Below the pieces are notes generated by a model that was given only the letters and a program-made list of their open reading frames with translations, ran no database searches and was not told the DNA's origin. A stretch of DNA of 64,000 nucleotides from Clarkia xantiana subsp. parviflora. Its lineage: Eukaryota; Streptophyta; Magnoliopsida; Myrtales; Onagraceae. Shown piece by piece: positions 1 to 12,720 of this stretch (within the stretch, counting starts at the first letter, position 1; every line of letters begins with the position of its first letter). The translations under genes were made by a program, and so were the position numbers. Location of the stretch: contig JAPTYO010000008.1 in the NCBI GenBank assembly GCA_036873135.1, forward strand, positions 36,094,819 to 36,158,818, given 5' to 3'.

Positions 1-3000
1 GACTGCGGGTAAGGATGCGATTAGGTTTGTTTAGAGACTAAATTGCAAAAATCAAAAGTTAGATTTATAAATTGGATGACTAAATTGAACAAAATAAATG
101 TATTTAACGGCCAAACTTAACTGTTCACTAACAGATGCACCAAAATCCTACAAAATGCAAACATATGACCGCAAAAGCCTACAAAAAGAAAAACGTATGG
201 CACCAAAAATCAATAGTGGTCAAACATATAACACCAAAAGACCATTTAACCCTATAATAAATTATATACTTTGAACTTGGTTATACCAAATTACATTATA
301 TATATTAATATATAATTTTTATTCCAAAAACATATGTCACCAAAAATCAATAGGGGTAAAAAATATAACCACATACTAAATTTTTCGCATATGTATTTTT
401 AGTATTCTATAAAAGTTAATATATAATTTTTATAAGAAAATCATAAAATCACTATCATGTGACTGATGGATGTGAAATAAAGAAATGTGATGTTACAAAA
501 ATTTGTGTGGTTATACAAAATTACATTATAGTAACATATAGATATATTAATTATTTTTATAAAAAAATATGTAATATACTGAAAATATAGTCATTAGATT
601 ATTTTTAATAAAAATGTTGATATAAATTAACAAAGATCCACATAATAATTTTTCGCATTATGTATTTTAGGATTCCATAAAAAATAATTAATATAAAAAA
701 GTTTAAGAAAATCATAAAATTACTATCATGTAACTTATGCATGTGAAATAAAGAGATTTGATGTTACAAAAATTTATGTAACTTTCATAAAATCTTTAGA
801 GTGAATGAGGATCTTTAAAGCAATTAGAACTAAGTCATGTGTCATACCACCTATGATTCATTATTATATGTCATGACATGGACCAATTAAAAATGATTAA
901 TTTAACATTAGGAAAGATAAAATGACTTGGAAAGCTTATCTTTCAACACTATATTTAACTTTTCAAGATTATATTATATACTAGGTGATTGTCTCGCGCT
1001 TTGCGCGGTAAGTGCATAATAAAAATAATTTAATCCTAATTCATTTCATTATTTATATATGTTTAATTTATTTTTGATAAAATGTAATTAAATGACTTGC
1101 TTATAAATCTTTTCGACGGACCTGGCAGACCCTGACCAAGGTCCGACCCAGCTAGGGTCCGACCCATGGCTGGCTCGGACCCTGATCGGGGTCGCCTGAC
1201 CTGGCCGACCTCAATTGTGTCGGACCCTGGCTTGGTCGACTGCGGGTAAGGATGCGATTAGGTTTGTTTAGAGACTAAATTGCAAAAATCAAAAGTTAGA
1301 TTTATAAATTGGATGACTAAATTGAACAAAATAAAAGTATTTAACGGCCAAACTTAACTGTTCACTAACAGTTGCACCAAAATCCTACAAAATGCAAACA
1401 TATGACCGCAAAAGCCTACAAAAAGAAAAACGTATGGCACCAAAAATCAATAGTGGTCAAACATATAACACCAAAAGACCATTTAACCCTATAATAAATT
1501 ATATACTTTGAACTTGGTTATACCAAATTACATTATAGTACCATGTATATATATTAATATATAATTTTTATTCCAAAAACATATGACACCAAAAATCAAT
1601 AGGGGTAAAAAATATAACCACATACTAATTTTTCGCATATGTATTTTTAGTATTCTATAAAAGTTAATATATAATTTTTATAAGAAAATCATAAAATCAC
1701 TATCATGTGACTGATGCATGTGAAATAAAGAAATGTGATGTTACAAAAATTTGTGTGGTTATACAAAATTACACTATAGTAACATATAGATATATTAATT
1801 ATTATTATAAAAAAGTATGTACTGAAAATATATTCATTAGATTATTTTTAATAAAAATGTTGATATAAATTAACAAAGATCCACATAATAATTTTTCGCA
1901 TTATGTATTTTAGGATTCCATAAAGAATAATTAATATAAAAAAGTTTAAGAAAATCATAAAATTACTATCATGTAACTTATGCATGTGAAATAAAGAGAT
2001 TTGATGTTACAAAAATTTATGTAACTTTCATAAAATCTTTAGAGTGAATGAGGATCTTTGAAGCAATTAGAACTAAGTCATGTGTCATACCACCTATGAT
2101 TCATTATTATATGTCATGACATGGACCAATTAAAAATGATTAATTTAACATTAGGAGAAATAAAATGACTTGGAAAGCTTATCTTTCAACACTATATTTA
2201 ACTTTTCAAGATTATATTATATACTAGGTGATTGTCTCGCGCTTTGCGCGGTAAGTGCATAATAAAAATAATTTAATCCTAATTCATTTCATTATTTATA
2301 TATGTTTAATTTATTTTTGATAAAATGTAATTAAATGACTTGCTTATAAATCATTTCGACGGACCTGGCTGACCCTGACCAAGGTCCGACCCAGCTAGGG
2401 TCCGACCCATTGCTGGCTCGAACCTTGGTCGGGGTCGCCTGACCTGGCCGACCTCAATTGGGTCGGAACCAGGCTTGGTTGACTGCGGGTAAGGATGCGA
2501 TTAGGTTTGTTTAGAGACTAAATTGCAAAAATCAAAAGTTAGATTTATAAATTGGATGACTAAATTGAACAAAATAAAAGTATTTAACGGCCAAACTTAA
2601 CTGTTCACTAACAGATGCACCAAAATTCTACATAATGCAAACATATGACCGCAAAAGCCTACAAAAGGAAAAACTTATGGCACCAAAAATCAATAGTGGT
2701 TAAACATATAACACCAAAAGACCATTTAACCCTATAATAAATTATATACATTGAACTTGGTTATACCAAATTACATTATAGTACCATGTATATATATTAA
2801 TATATAATTTTTATTCCAAAAATATATGACACCAAAAATCAATAGGGGTAAAAAATATAACCACATACTAATTTTTCGCATATGTATTTTTAGTATTCTA
2901 TAAAAGTTAATATATAATTTTTATAAGAAAATCATAAAATCACTATCATGTGACTGATGCATGTGAAATAAAGAAATGTGATGTTACAAAAATTTGTGTG

Positions 3001-4719
3001 GTTATACAAAATTACACTATAGTAATATATAGATATATTAATTATTATTATAAAAAAGTATGTAATATACTGAAAATATAGTCATTAGATTATTTTTAAT
3101 AAAAATGTTGATATAAATTAACAAAGATCCACATAATAATTTTTCGCATTATGTATTTTAGGATTCCATAAAGAATAATTAATATAAAAAAGTTTAAGAA
3201 AATCATAAAATTACTATCATGTAACTTATGCATGTGAAATAAAGAGATTTGATGTTACAAAAATTTATGTAACTTTCATAAAATCTTTAGAGTGAATGAG
3301 GATCTTTGAAGCAATTAGAACTAAGTCATGTGTCATACCACCTATGATTCATTATTATATGTCATGACATGGACCAATTAAAAATGATTAATTTAACATT
3401 AGGAAAAATAAAATGACTTGGAAAGCTTATCTTTCAACACTATATTTAACTTTTCAAGATTATATTATATACTAGGTGATTGTCTCGCGCTTTGCGCGGT
3501 AAGTGCATAATAAAAATAATTTAATCCTAATTCATTTCATTATTTATACATGTTTAATTTATTTTTGATAAAATGTAATTAAATGACTTGTTTATAAATC
3601 TTTTCGACGGACCTGGCTGATCCTGACCAAGGTCCGACTCAGCTAGGGTCCGACCCATGGCTGGCTCGGACCCTGGTCGGGGTCGCCTGACCTGGCCGAC
3701 CTCAATTGTGTCGGACCCTGTCTTGGTCGACTGCGGGTAAGGATGCGATTAGGTTTGTTTAGAGACTAAATTGCAAAAATCAAAAGTTAGATTTATTAAT
3801 TGGATGACTAAATTGAACAAAATAAAAGTATTTAACGGCCAAACTTAACTATTCACTAACAGATGCACCAAAATCCTACAAAATGCAAACATATGACCGC
3901 AAAAGCCTACAAAAAGAAAAACGTATGGCACCAAAAATCAATAGTGGTCAAACATATAACACCAAAAGACCATTTAACCCTATAATAAATTATATACTTT
4001 GAACTTGGTTATACCAAATTACATTATAGTACCATGTATATATATTAATATATAATTTTTATTCCAAAAACATATGACACTAAAAATCAATAGGGGTCAA
4101 AAATATAACCACATACTAATTTTTCGCATATGTATTTTTAGTATTCTATAAAAGTTAATATATAATTTTTATAAGAAAATCATAAAATCACTATCATGTG
4201 ACTGATGCATGTGAAATAAAGAAATGTGATGTTACAAAAATTTGTGTGGTTATAAAAAATTACACTATAGTAACATATAGATATATTAATTATTTTTATA
4301 AAAAAGTATGTAATATACTGAAAATATAGTCATTAGATTATTTTTAATAAAAATGTTGATATAAATTAACAAAGATCCACATAATAATTTTTCGCATTAT
4401 GTATTTTAGGATTCCATAAAAAATAATTAATATAAAAAAGTTTAAGAAAATCATAAAATTACTATCATGTAACTTATGCATGTGAAATAAAGAGATTTGA
4501 TGTTACAAAAATTTATGTAACTTTCATAAAATCTTTAGAGTGAATGAGGATCTTTGAAGCAATTAGAACTAAGTCATGTGTCATACCACCTATGATTCAT
4601 TATTATATGTCATGACATGGACCAATTAAAAATGATTAATTTAACTTTAGGAAAGATAAAATGACTTGGAAAGCTTATCTTTCAACACTATATTTAACTT
4701 TTCAAGATTATATTATACT
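1..4719. repeat. Head-to-tail array of a ~1.24 kb repeat, three full and one partial unit
   Basis: Three full copies start at 1, 1238 and 2481 (lengths 1237, 1243 and 1248), each opening with GACTGCGGGTAAGGATGCG. A fourth starts at 3729 and stops at about 4719, before the GC-rich part. The copies differ only by scattered substitutions and small indels. Each full unit is AT-rich except for a ~125 bp GC-rich block built on CCTGACC/GGTCCGACC motifs (about 1117-1237, 2356-2480 and 3604-3728). Upstream of that block lies a perfect small hairpin CGCGC-TTT-GCGCG, at 995, 2238 and 3486. Inside a unit, about 380-505 and 650-775 are diverged duplicates of one another. No coding potential is seen. The CTAG before each hairpin would fit a Helitron CTRR end, but a 5' TC terminus is not evident, so the class is left open. 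Confidence 0.9.
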
Positions 4720-6312
4720 AGATAATTAACCCGCGCTTTGCGCGAAATACAAAATTTATTTGATATATTAGTTTATAAATTTAAGTTACTAAAAAGAGAA
4801 AATATTAAATGTCAATATATTAAAAAATTAATTAATATTACACTTTGTGTATATTAGATTGACTTGATTATTAAGATTAACTTATCGAGTAAATGAATAT
4901 GTTTTTTATTTAATGATATTTAAAATAATTTTTAGGTTTTATAAGTTGTATTATTTATCATATATCCATTACTTATGATTTAAAGTTAAGTAATAATGCA
5001 AACGTAAAAAATCATTTATGAAACGTGGTAGTTAATTATTTTATATCTTTTGTATAATATTTATTAAGATACAATTATAATTTGTGTATAACAATATTGG
5101 ATTAGTCTTTTGTGAAATTTTATGCACAATACAATCGTCAATTTTATTTTTAAAACTATAATGGTTCATATAAATGTGTGAAATTTTCCTAGACAGTGTT
5201 ATAGGTCCCACCAAGGAACCAACAGAATTTGCTGTAGAACTTTCTCTTTCATACTTTCTAGCTAAATTTCACAGGAATATTAGCAGTTTGAATCTTTACT
5301 CTATAAAATTATAACATGTCCAGATATAATTGTTATTCATAAAAGATAATATTATGGTATATGATGAAATTATTTAGATAAACAAATACTGATAACGAAA
5401 AAATATTTAGCATAAATAAAATGTCTAGTGAGAATGATGAGAGGTGTTTGAACGAAAAAAAAACTTGCTAATATCTAATTATTTAAGAAATTTAATTATT
5501 TGTAATTAAAGTTGACGAAACAGTAAAATGATTTTTTTTTTTTTTTTTACAATTAAGCAGAACAATTTATATAAATTTGAAATAATTATGAATTTTTATA
5601 TTATTTTATTTAAAATATAATTGCATTGTTTATTTATTTATCAACTCATATTCCTATTCATCGATGTTAATTTGAAGGCTATTTGAATTTTGAACACAAC
5701 AACCATTTATTGAAGAAAAAAAAAATCAAATATGAATATTGAAACATAGATTACAAAAATGATTTAACATAATATTTAAATTTAATTGGTAAATACTATA
5801 ATAGTATATAATTTTGTGTTTTTATTGATGAGACATTTATTATATATCAGTTACGTCAATTCAAATATTTTATTTCATTATGAAATGGCTAAATGTATCA
5901 ATAGTTATCACTATGAAAATACTTAAATATAATTAATTAATTTTTTTATGGTGAAAACATTGCAATTTTATAAAAATATTATATATAGGACTAAAAATCT
6001 AAAAACGATATTTATATTTCATAAGTTTCTACCAATATGTTTTATGATATGCTTAACTACATTAAAGATTAAAAAAAATGCATTTATGCAAAAATCGAAA
6101 CGGTTGGTAGAAAAAAAAACGGCTTGTAAGATGCTATGAGATGCTTTGGAGCAATTTCAAGCCATGAGAATAGTCTATGTGGAGATGCCACATCATAGAT
6201 GGTTAAAGTAAATTCATGTGGACCAATAATATTAACCGTTTTTTACATGTAAATGATTCGTTTTCTTATGTGTCAACATGTTGTAAGTTTCATTCAAATT
6301 ATATTATATATA
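4720..6312. repeat. Diverged relative of the 1.24 kb repeat interrupting the array
   Basis: At the point where unit 4 should continue from ACTAG into GTGATTGTCTCGCGC, a 1.6 kb AT-rich segment intervenes. It begins with ATAATTAACC followed by the same hairpin core (CGCGCTTTGCGCG at 4732-4744). It ends with a run that again closes in ATACTAG. At 6313 the original repeat resumes with its own hairpin at 6331-6343. Like the array unit, the segment ends in a stretch containing CATGTGGACCAAT and TTATATTATAT. I infer a second family member that joined at the same junction. The 63-codon ORF inside it has no recognisable features. Confidence 0.6.
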
Positions 6313-7407
6313 GATACTAGGTGATTGTCTCGCGCTTTGCGCGGTAAGTGCATAATAAAAATAATTTAATCCTAATTCATTTCATTTCATTATTTATATA
6401 TGTTTAATTTATTTTTGATAATGCATAATGTAAAAATGGTTTAAATTATGAGTATTTATTAAGTGAATTAAAATTATAATGATTTTTTTTTAGAATTTTA
6501 GTTTATTAAACATATGTATAATATATACATAAAATAAATAATAATTTATATATGAAATATATTAATAAAATGTATTATTTTTTTAATTAATGAAGTTTAT
6601 TTAATAAATATTAATTGTTTATAATTTAGATAACATCGAAAATCTATATATATTTGATGGATAATTAGTATGAGTTTGCAAAATAATAATATATACATTT
6701 GCATCATATGATGTTAATTCAAGCTGCTCAACTTAACTTTTATGATATTTATTTGCATCGTATTTATTACAAAAATTAAATTGAATTTAATAAGTAACTA
6801 CATAATTATTACATATGTTATATTATAAAAGAAAGTTGTTTCACTATCATTAAGAAATCAATTATGAATATTATTAGTAAGTAACCTAGTCACACTTTTC
6901 AAAAAGTATAAACATTCTATACTTATTTTTATTATATAAATTTATATAATTATGATTATAAAAAAACATATGCATCAATAATGATAGAATAAAGAAGTTA
7001 AAGAAAGTGTAATTAAATTATTACTTATAAATCATATCTACCATTTTCTAATTATACGGTTAATTTAACATTTATAATATTGTTAAAATTATCAATTTAT
7101 AAAATTAGTTTTTTTGTCAATATGTTTACAACTAAATAAACGTTAGGAAACTGTTATGATAAAAATGAGTATGGCAAGTGAAGCATTAAAACATTAATTT
7201 ATTTTTTTAGAAGATTATTAATTATAAAGTAACGTACTAAAAAATTATAATATCTTTAAAAGTTGCATGTGGAAGTTTTAAATAATTCTAAAGTGTCTAC
7301 ATATACAAAAAGATGATGTCACATAATCAAGTGTAACATACAACTTAGTTAGACTTTAATCCTCACTCCATTTAACTATTGCATCTCTCAAATGTTGTTG
7401 TAGTGAG
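6313..7407. other. Resumed array fragment, then AT-rich intergenic DNA and gene 3' flank
   Basis: About 6313-6420 matches the hairpin-proximal part of the 1.24 kb repeat, after which similarity is lost. The rest is very AT-rich with no ORF of note. The last tens of bases before 7408 should be the 3' untranslated region of the minus-strand ABC transporter gene. Confidence 0.6.
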
Positions 7408-10400
7408 TCAAGTTGTCAACAATGCATCAGTTTGTAGCTTAACTAGGCCAGCATACAATCCATTCTTCACAACGAGCTCCAAGTGGGTTCCCATCTGAAA
7501 CACACACCCCCCCCCCCCAAAAAAAGAATAGGAGGCAACTCATGAATGAATCATAATAACTTGTATCTTGTGTTTTCTTTCTAGTGGCATACCTCAACGA
7601 TTCGACCTCCGTTCATCACGACAATCTTGTCCAGGTTTTCTATACTCTTGAGCCTGCACAATCCCAAAAATAATGTAATAACAAAGAAATTGGTTGATCA
7701 TACTGTAATAATCTCTCCATTGTTTTGTGGGATTGATTTCCCAAAGTGTCATATATCTTGAGAAACAAGTATCCTATGAGCAAATTGTCTAAACAAATAA
7801 CTTCAGGGTGTAATCTCATTTAAGCTCACCTGTGAGCTACGACGATTGTTGTCCTTACTCTACCATCCGTTCTTAGTCTATCAATGAGGCCCTTAAACAT
7901 AATATAGCATCATCATGTTAGTCCACTCTCCAGTTTATACTATTTGATGATTCCATTATTGGAAAACTGACCTTGATATGGTGTTCGCTCTCTAAATCCA
8001 AGGCACTGGTAGCTTCGTCTAGTATCAGGATTTCTGGGTTCTTGAGGACGACTCTAGCAATGGCAAGTCTTTGCTTCTGTCCACCACTTAGTAATCCCTC
8101 ATGAACAACGGTTTCGTAACCGTCGGGAAGAGATGAGATGAAATCGTGAGCACCTGCTTCCTTGGCAGCCAATTCAATTTCATCCTGACTAACATCTCTA
8201 GAGCAACCATAAGAAATGTTCGACTTGATATCCGTGTTGAAGATATACGGTCCCTGGAGGGAGATTAACTACCCAATCATTAGGAGTAGATTGTCCATAA
8301 AAGTTCGTAAATGCAAATCTGTGAATGTTAGTTAACCCAAAAAAAATTGAAAATGTATATGCTAACCGGGCCGACATATCCTATCTTTTCTCTCAGCCAT
8401 CGGATATCCAATTCGTTGAGAGGGAAACCATCAAGGTAGATCTGCATCATCATGGTTGAACAAAATTCACTCATAAGACGTTTTTTGGTACACTCAAGTA
8501 GAGCTGGAAATGCAATACAAGACAAAGGAACAAAGCATTTGAACAAACATAAATTCCTAGAAAGAAGCTCAAATAAATCGATTTCCAAATAATTCTTATA
8601 ATGTTCCTTTCGGCATAAATATTAATGCTATTGGATGGTTAAGTGTGGCTGGAAAAGTGGATGGATTGCTGGATGATTTATGCCAGCTTACCTGACCTTG
8701 CTGTGGTTCATAGAAACGAAGCAAAAGATTCATTAGCGAGCTTTTCCCACAACCACTTGGACCGACCTGGAGCAAAAGAAACAATGAATACAAACTGCCA
8801 ATTCTTGCTCTTTAAAGGGTAAGTAAAGTGGCCAAGACATGATCTCTTACGATTGCCACTACTTCATTTGGTTGCAGGGATAAGTTAATGTCTTGCAGAA
8901 CAGGTTCCTTTAGAAACGCAAGATAGAAGAGACTCCCAGTCATTCTTAGCTCACAAGAAAAAGAATCCAAAAGGAAAAAAAAATGCAGCTTTGAGCTTTC
9001 CTTTGGTTGATGCATGAACTAGCATGGAAATTAAGTTGCCACATTCTCTTGAATTTAAGAATAGGCAATAAGCTTACCCTCTATATAGCAGAGAAAACAG
9101 CCCACATTAAATGGAAGCATATACCTTTTTCCTTGAAGGATAACAGAAAGAAACATCTTTAAATTGAATGTTTCCTACAAGCCTCTGCAATTTGTTTCCT
9201 GTAAAATCCCACATTGGTTTGTTAGTACTCTTATCATTCATAAGGTGCATACGCGTAATATCTTTGTTACTAGTTACCAGAAAGCACCAGAAGAGGGCAA
9301 CACTCACAACACCGGAACAAATAAATCACCACTGACAAACAACTACTGGTAGAAATTTACCTTTTGTCAAGTACTGATTACTGCGTGCGAGACTCATTAG
9401 CTGGAAAATTCTTTCACTTGCTCCAACAGACTGTAATAATGATGACAAACTGTCCACCAATCTCCAAGTTGCATAAATCATCCATTCACAATAGAGGATA
9501 TACTTTGTGAGTTGCTCAGGTGACAACTGACCAGTCAAAACAGACATTCCTCCCAAGAAAACTGCAATAACCTGAAAGTCAATCATGCTAATAATTACTA
9601 TGTAGCAACAATATATATCATACTGCACAGAAAAATACAGAGCATGACAAACCTGTGTTGAACGATACAGGATAACGAAACTTGAAGTCCAAACTCCATA
9701 AGCTGCACTTTCTCGAAAGCTTATCGAAGCTAATCGCTCAAGCCATGTCTTGTACCTAGAACCACATGAGTGGAATAATCATATCTTTTAAGCACAATGA
9801 CAGATGGAACTGCCTGGTGTGAAAGCGTGCAAAAAATCTTGAGAAGATGTAACTAGATAGATGAATTGCCTTCCAAATTCCATCCATCCTGTTCCATAAA
9901 TTTGGACAGTTCTCATCTGTGAAAGAGTATCCTCTGCAACCTATACATATGGAAAGAGGAAGTATCATGCTTCAGATGAAGCAGTAAAAATGACGGGGAC
10001 GTTTTTATTCTCTAGTATTACTTCATTGGCACAAGCAGTGAACTCCTGAGTTAACCTTGCAGCATTCTTCTGAAACCTATGAAGGAATTTTAGGGGATTT
10101 AGTAGTGCTATTAACCCTAAATATGAACCTGTAAAGACTAATGAATATTACATTTCTAGAGAAGATTTGATCGATATGGATGTAGTCTTAAATCAGCAGG
10201 GCCTCGAACCACTTAACATAGTGGTCAATTCAGTACATAAAATCTACATGTGCTTGTCTTTGAAATTGTCCTCTTTTATACTGAAGGTATTCTTCCGATG
10301 CACATTACTGAAGGTATTCTTCCAATGCACATTCAATTATTGCAAAACATGAACCAAAAAGAAAATAACAATTCCAGAAAATGAAATGATCTACTCAATT

Positions 10401-12352
10401 ATTAAGTTTATTAATGGTAATAATTCTTTCATCTGAAAACAAAGATTTAAAATCATGGGCTATTTTCCTTGAAAGACTCTAGGGCTGAGAAAAGTCATCC
10501 ACCAAAAGAAAACATGAAAGAGGGTCAAAATAAAATTCTTACCGGCCATAGACCAAAAATATGGCTGCCAGAACTGAGCAAATAACAGCAGTTGACAATG
10601 TAAGAGACCAAGATAACATCAGTAAACTGATTAACGCTCCTGTTCCCTATACACAAAAAGTTCAAATACAGAAGTATTTGAGGGGGGGAAAACAAGAATT
10701 ATAGAGAAAAATGAATTTGCAGATGAAGATTGCAACCTGAAGAATATTCCGTAATATCAAGTGAAGATCCTTCCCAATGACATAAGATAATCGCTGGCAA
10801 TCTGCTCCAAGCCTGCTTGTTAAATTACCAACTGTTTCCTCATCAAAAAAGGATACATCCTAACCATAAAAAACATAACAGTGTGTCAAATCACATAAAA
10901 AAAAATCCAGTGAGAATCAGAATAAGTTCAAGTTTGGTGAAGAAACGGCTTAAAAATGAAAAGCATTTTGCATAACAAAGTGACAACCAACCTGAAATAG
11001 AAGAGTTGAATATAAAGTTTCCCTAACACGCTTCACCTGCGAATAAACAAGTGAATTACAAGGAATTAACCAATCTCAAACATGGATAAAGAATGCTGGT
11101 ACAGTTAACATTAATTGCTTGGTAATGTACATACAAATAATTGAAACTGCTTGAACTTGCATAAGAGTCTATAAAGGAAGATCCTGTAACCATATAAGCT
11201 GATACGCAAAAAGTAAGGAGTGTATGGAAGATGCAGTTCATACCAAGATCACATCTGCAAGTGCAAAAGAGCCTGAACGCAAGCCACTGAAAACCCACAA
11301 CTAAGCATTAGTGTCACTGAGTATTCATCTCACAGATACTAGCACAAATGATGTTTATCAACTTGGTAAGGCTAATAACATTAAATACAATCTGTTCATC
11401 CAGTTGGCAGACTACTCATTGACACTTGACAGTATACTTTTGTGCAGTCTGGAGAATCTAGAGATACACCAAACCAAGTAACAATAAATATATTTGGAAA
11501 ATGACAAAATCAACAACTCTGGTTTCAACGATTCAAGAATGTACAGCCTCAGAGTGGAGAGAAGCTACCTGCATACTCCGGAGATGAAACACAAAATTCC
11601 TAATAGCTTCACATTCCCATAAAATGCCACCTGATTATTTCTCTGGGCAGAGAAGATAGCTGCCGTCAACACGCTAGGCATCGTGATCTCAGTAAGCTGC
11701 GCAATGAAAAGACATAATTAGAGAAAATTGCAAATGAATGAATTTTACTGGCGAAGACATTCCAATGGGTGCGTTTCTAGTTTGAACAAATGAAGTGCAA
11801 ATTGCAATGCATCTCATCTTAATTCTTTTAAGGTGTCAATATGCATATAGCTCCCGTGAAGCAAATCAATTTGGGATGATCATTAGCTATTACCTAATTG
11901 TTTAGAATAATTGCAACTAACAAGCTCTAGAAGCCATCACTAACCGCTGCGATTGTCAGAGAACCGAAGGCAATGTAAACAACCAGTCTATCCGTGGCTA
12001 GTAAATCCCAAATTTGACGGAGAGCAACGATCGCCGTAAGTGTCTCCTCTGCCGCCGTCCCCTTCAGCTCAGCTTCTCCGGAGCTTGGAAGACTCCAGCA
12101 GTCACCTCCCACCGAAACAAGCCAGCATCCCAGGCGCTGGAAGTAGTTGACCTCAGCATCTTCACTTCTGCAGCAAAGTGCTGAGAATCGGCTTGGTCGC
12201 CGATAACTGAATTGGAAACGGTGATAATTAACGGCAAGGAGAGAGTTACTTTGATTGCATTTCCGGATGAGAACCACAGCGGAGCTCCTCCGCGGGAGCG
12301 GGAAGTGAATAGCAGCACCAAGGGAGTGGGTGGAAGAAAGATACAGTGGCAT
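7408..12352 (-). CDS. ABCB26: Chloroplast half-size ABC transporter, ABCB26/TAP1 type (18 exons)
   Basis: Coding exons, in transcription order: 12352-11945, 11696-11569, 11286-11244, 11036-10992, 10859-10737, 10646-10543, 10076-10022, 9940-9870, 9755-9653, 9571-9361, 9198-9125, 8907-8851, 8766-8692, 8441-8367, 8253-7972, 7891-7830, 7653-7593 and 7494-7408. They sum to 2064 bp, 687 residues, in frame throughout, close to the ~700 residues of Arabidopsis ABCB26. The basic, Ser-rich N-terminus looks like a plastid transit peptide. One transmembrane domain precedes one ATPase domain: Walker A GPSGCGKS (about 476-483), signature LSGGQ (579-583), Walker B ILILDE (599-604), switch His in AHR (about 638). 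Family knowledge: half transporters dimerise in membranes; the substrate of this type is unknown. Oddities: the intron at 9756-9869 is GC-AG, and the Q-loop reads YVGPGP where family members have YVGQEP. The single in-frame ATG before the transit-like region sets the start. Confidence 0.92.
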
Positions 12353-12636
12353 GGCAGCGTAAATTCGGATACGTCGCAGGGATTTTGGGGAAATTTACGA
12401 TATAGAAGAAAAAGGAGAAATCTAGGAACTAGGGAGCAACTGTATACTCCCGGCGCATGTAAGCCACCACAAATCCTAATATACTAGGTTGATTTTCTTG
12501 ACACGTCAGCTATCTATCTAATCGCTGATTGGTCAGTCAATTCACGCTTCATTCCTTCCTCCCGGTTCAAGCTTTCATCCTCCTAACAATTTCCTTCTCT
12601 CCAGTTTACAGTTTAATCTTCTGCCTAACGTTTTCT
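12353..12636 (-). promoter_or_regulatory. Upstream region of the ABC transporter gene
   Basis: This is the 5' flank of the minus-strand gene. On the minus strand, about 12497-12510 contains TGACGTGTC, an ACGT-core element of the kind bound by plant bZIP factors. No clear TATA box was identified. The regulatory assignment rests on position and that one motif. Confidence 0.3.
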
Positions 12637-12720
12637 TCTAATTGAAATTGCAATCAATTTTCCTTTCCTAATTAAACTTGCAATAAATTTTCCTCCCCTA
12701 ATTAAACTTGCAATCAATTT
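12637..12720. repeat. Short tandem repeat, three ~29 bp units
   Basis: Three imperfect copies of a unit containing CTAATTAAACTTGCAAT followed by a T-rich stretch and CC. No function is apparent. Confidence 0.75.

Noticed and set aside
1..6343. Firm assignment of the 1.24 kb array as Helitrons
   Set aside because: CTAG ends and a hairpin are suggestive, but the hairpin lies after CTAG, not before it, and no TC 5' end or Rep/helicase sequence is seen.
12064..12487. ORFs overlapping the first exon of the ABC transporter in other frames or on the plus strand
   Set aside because: They are shadows of a well-supported coding exon and have no motifs.
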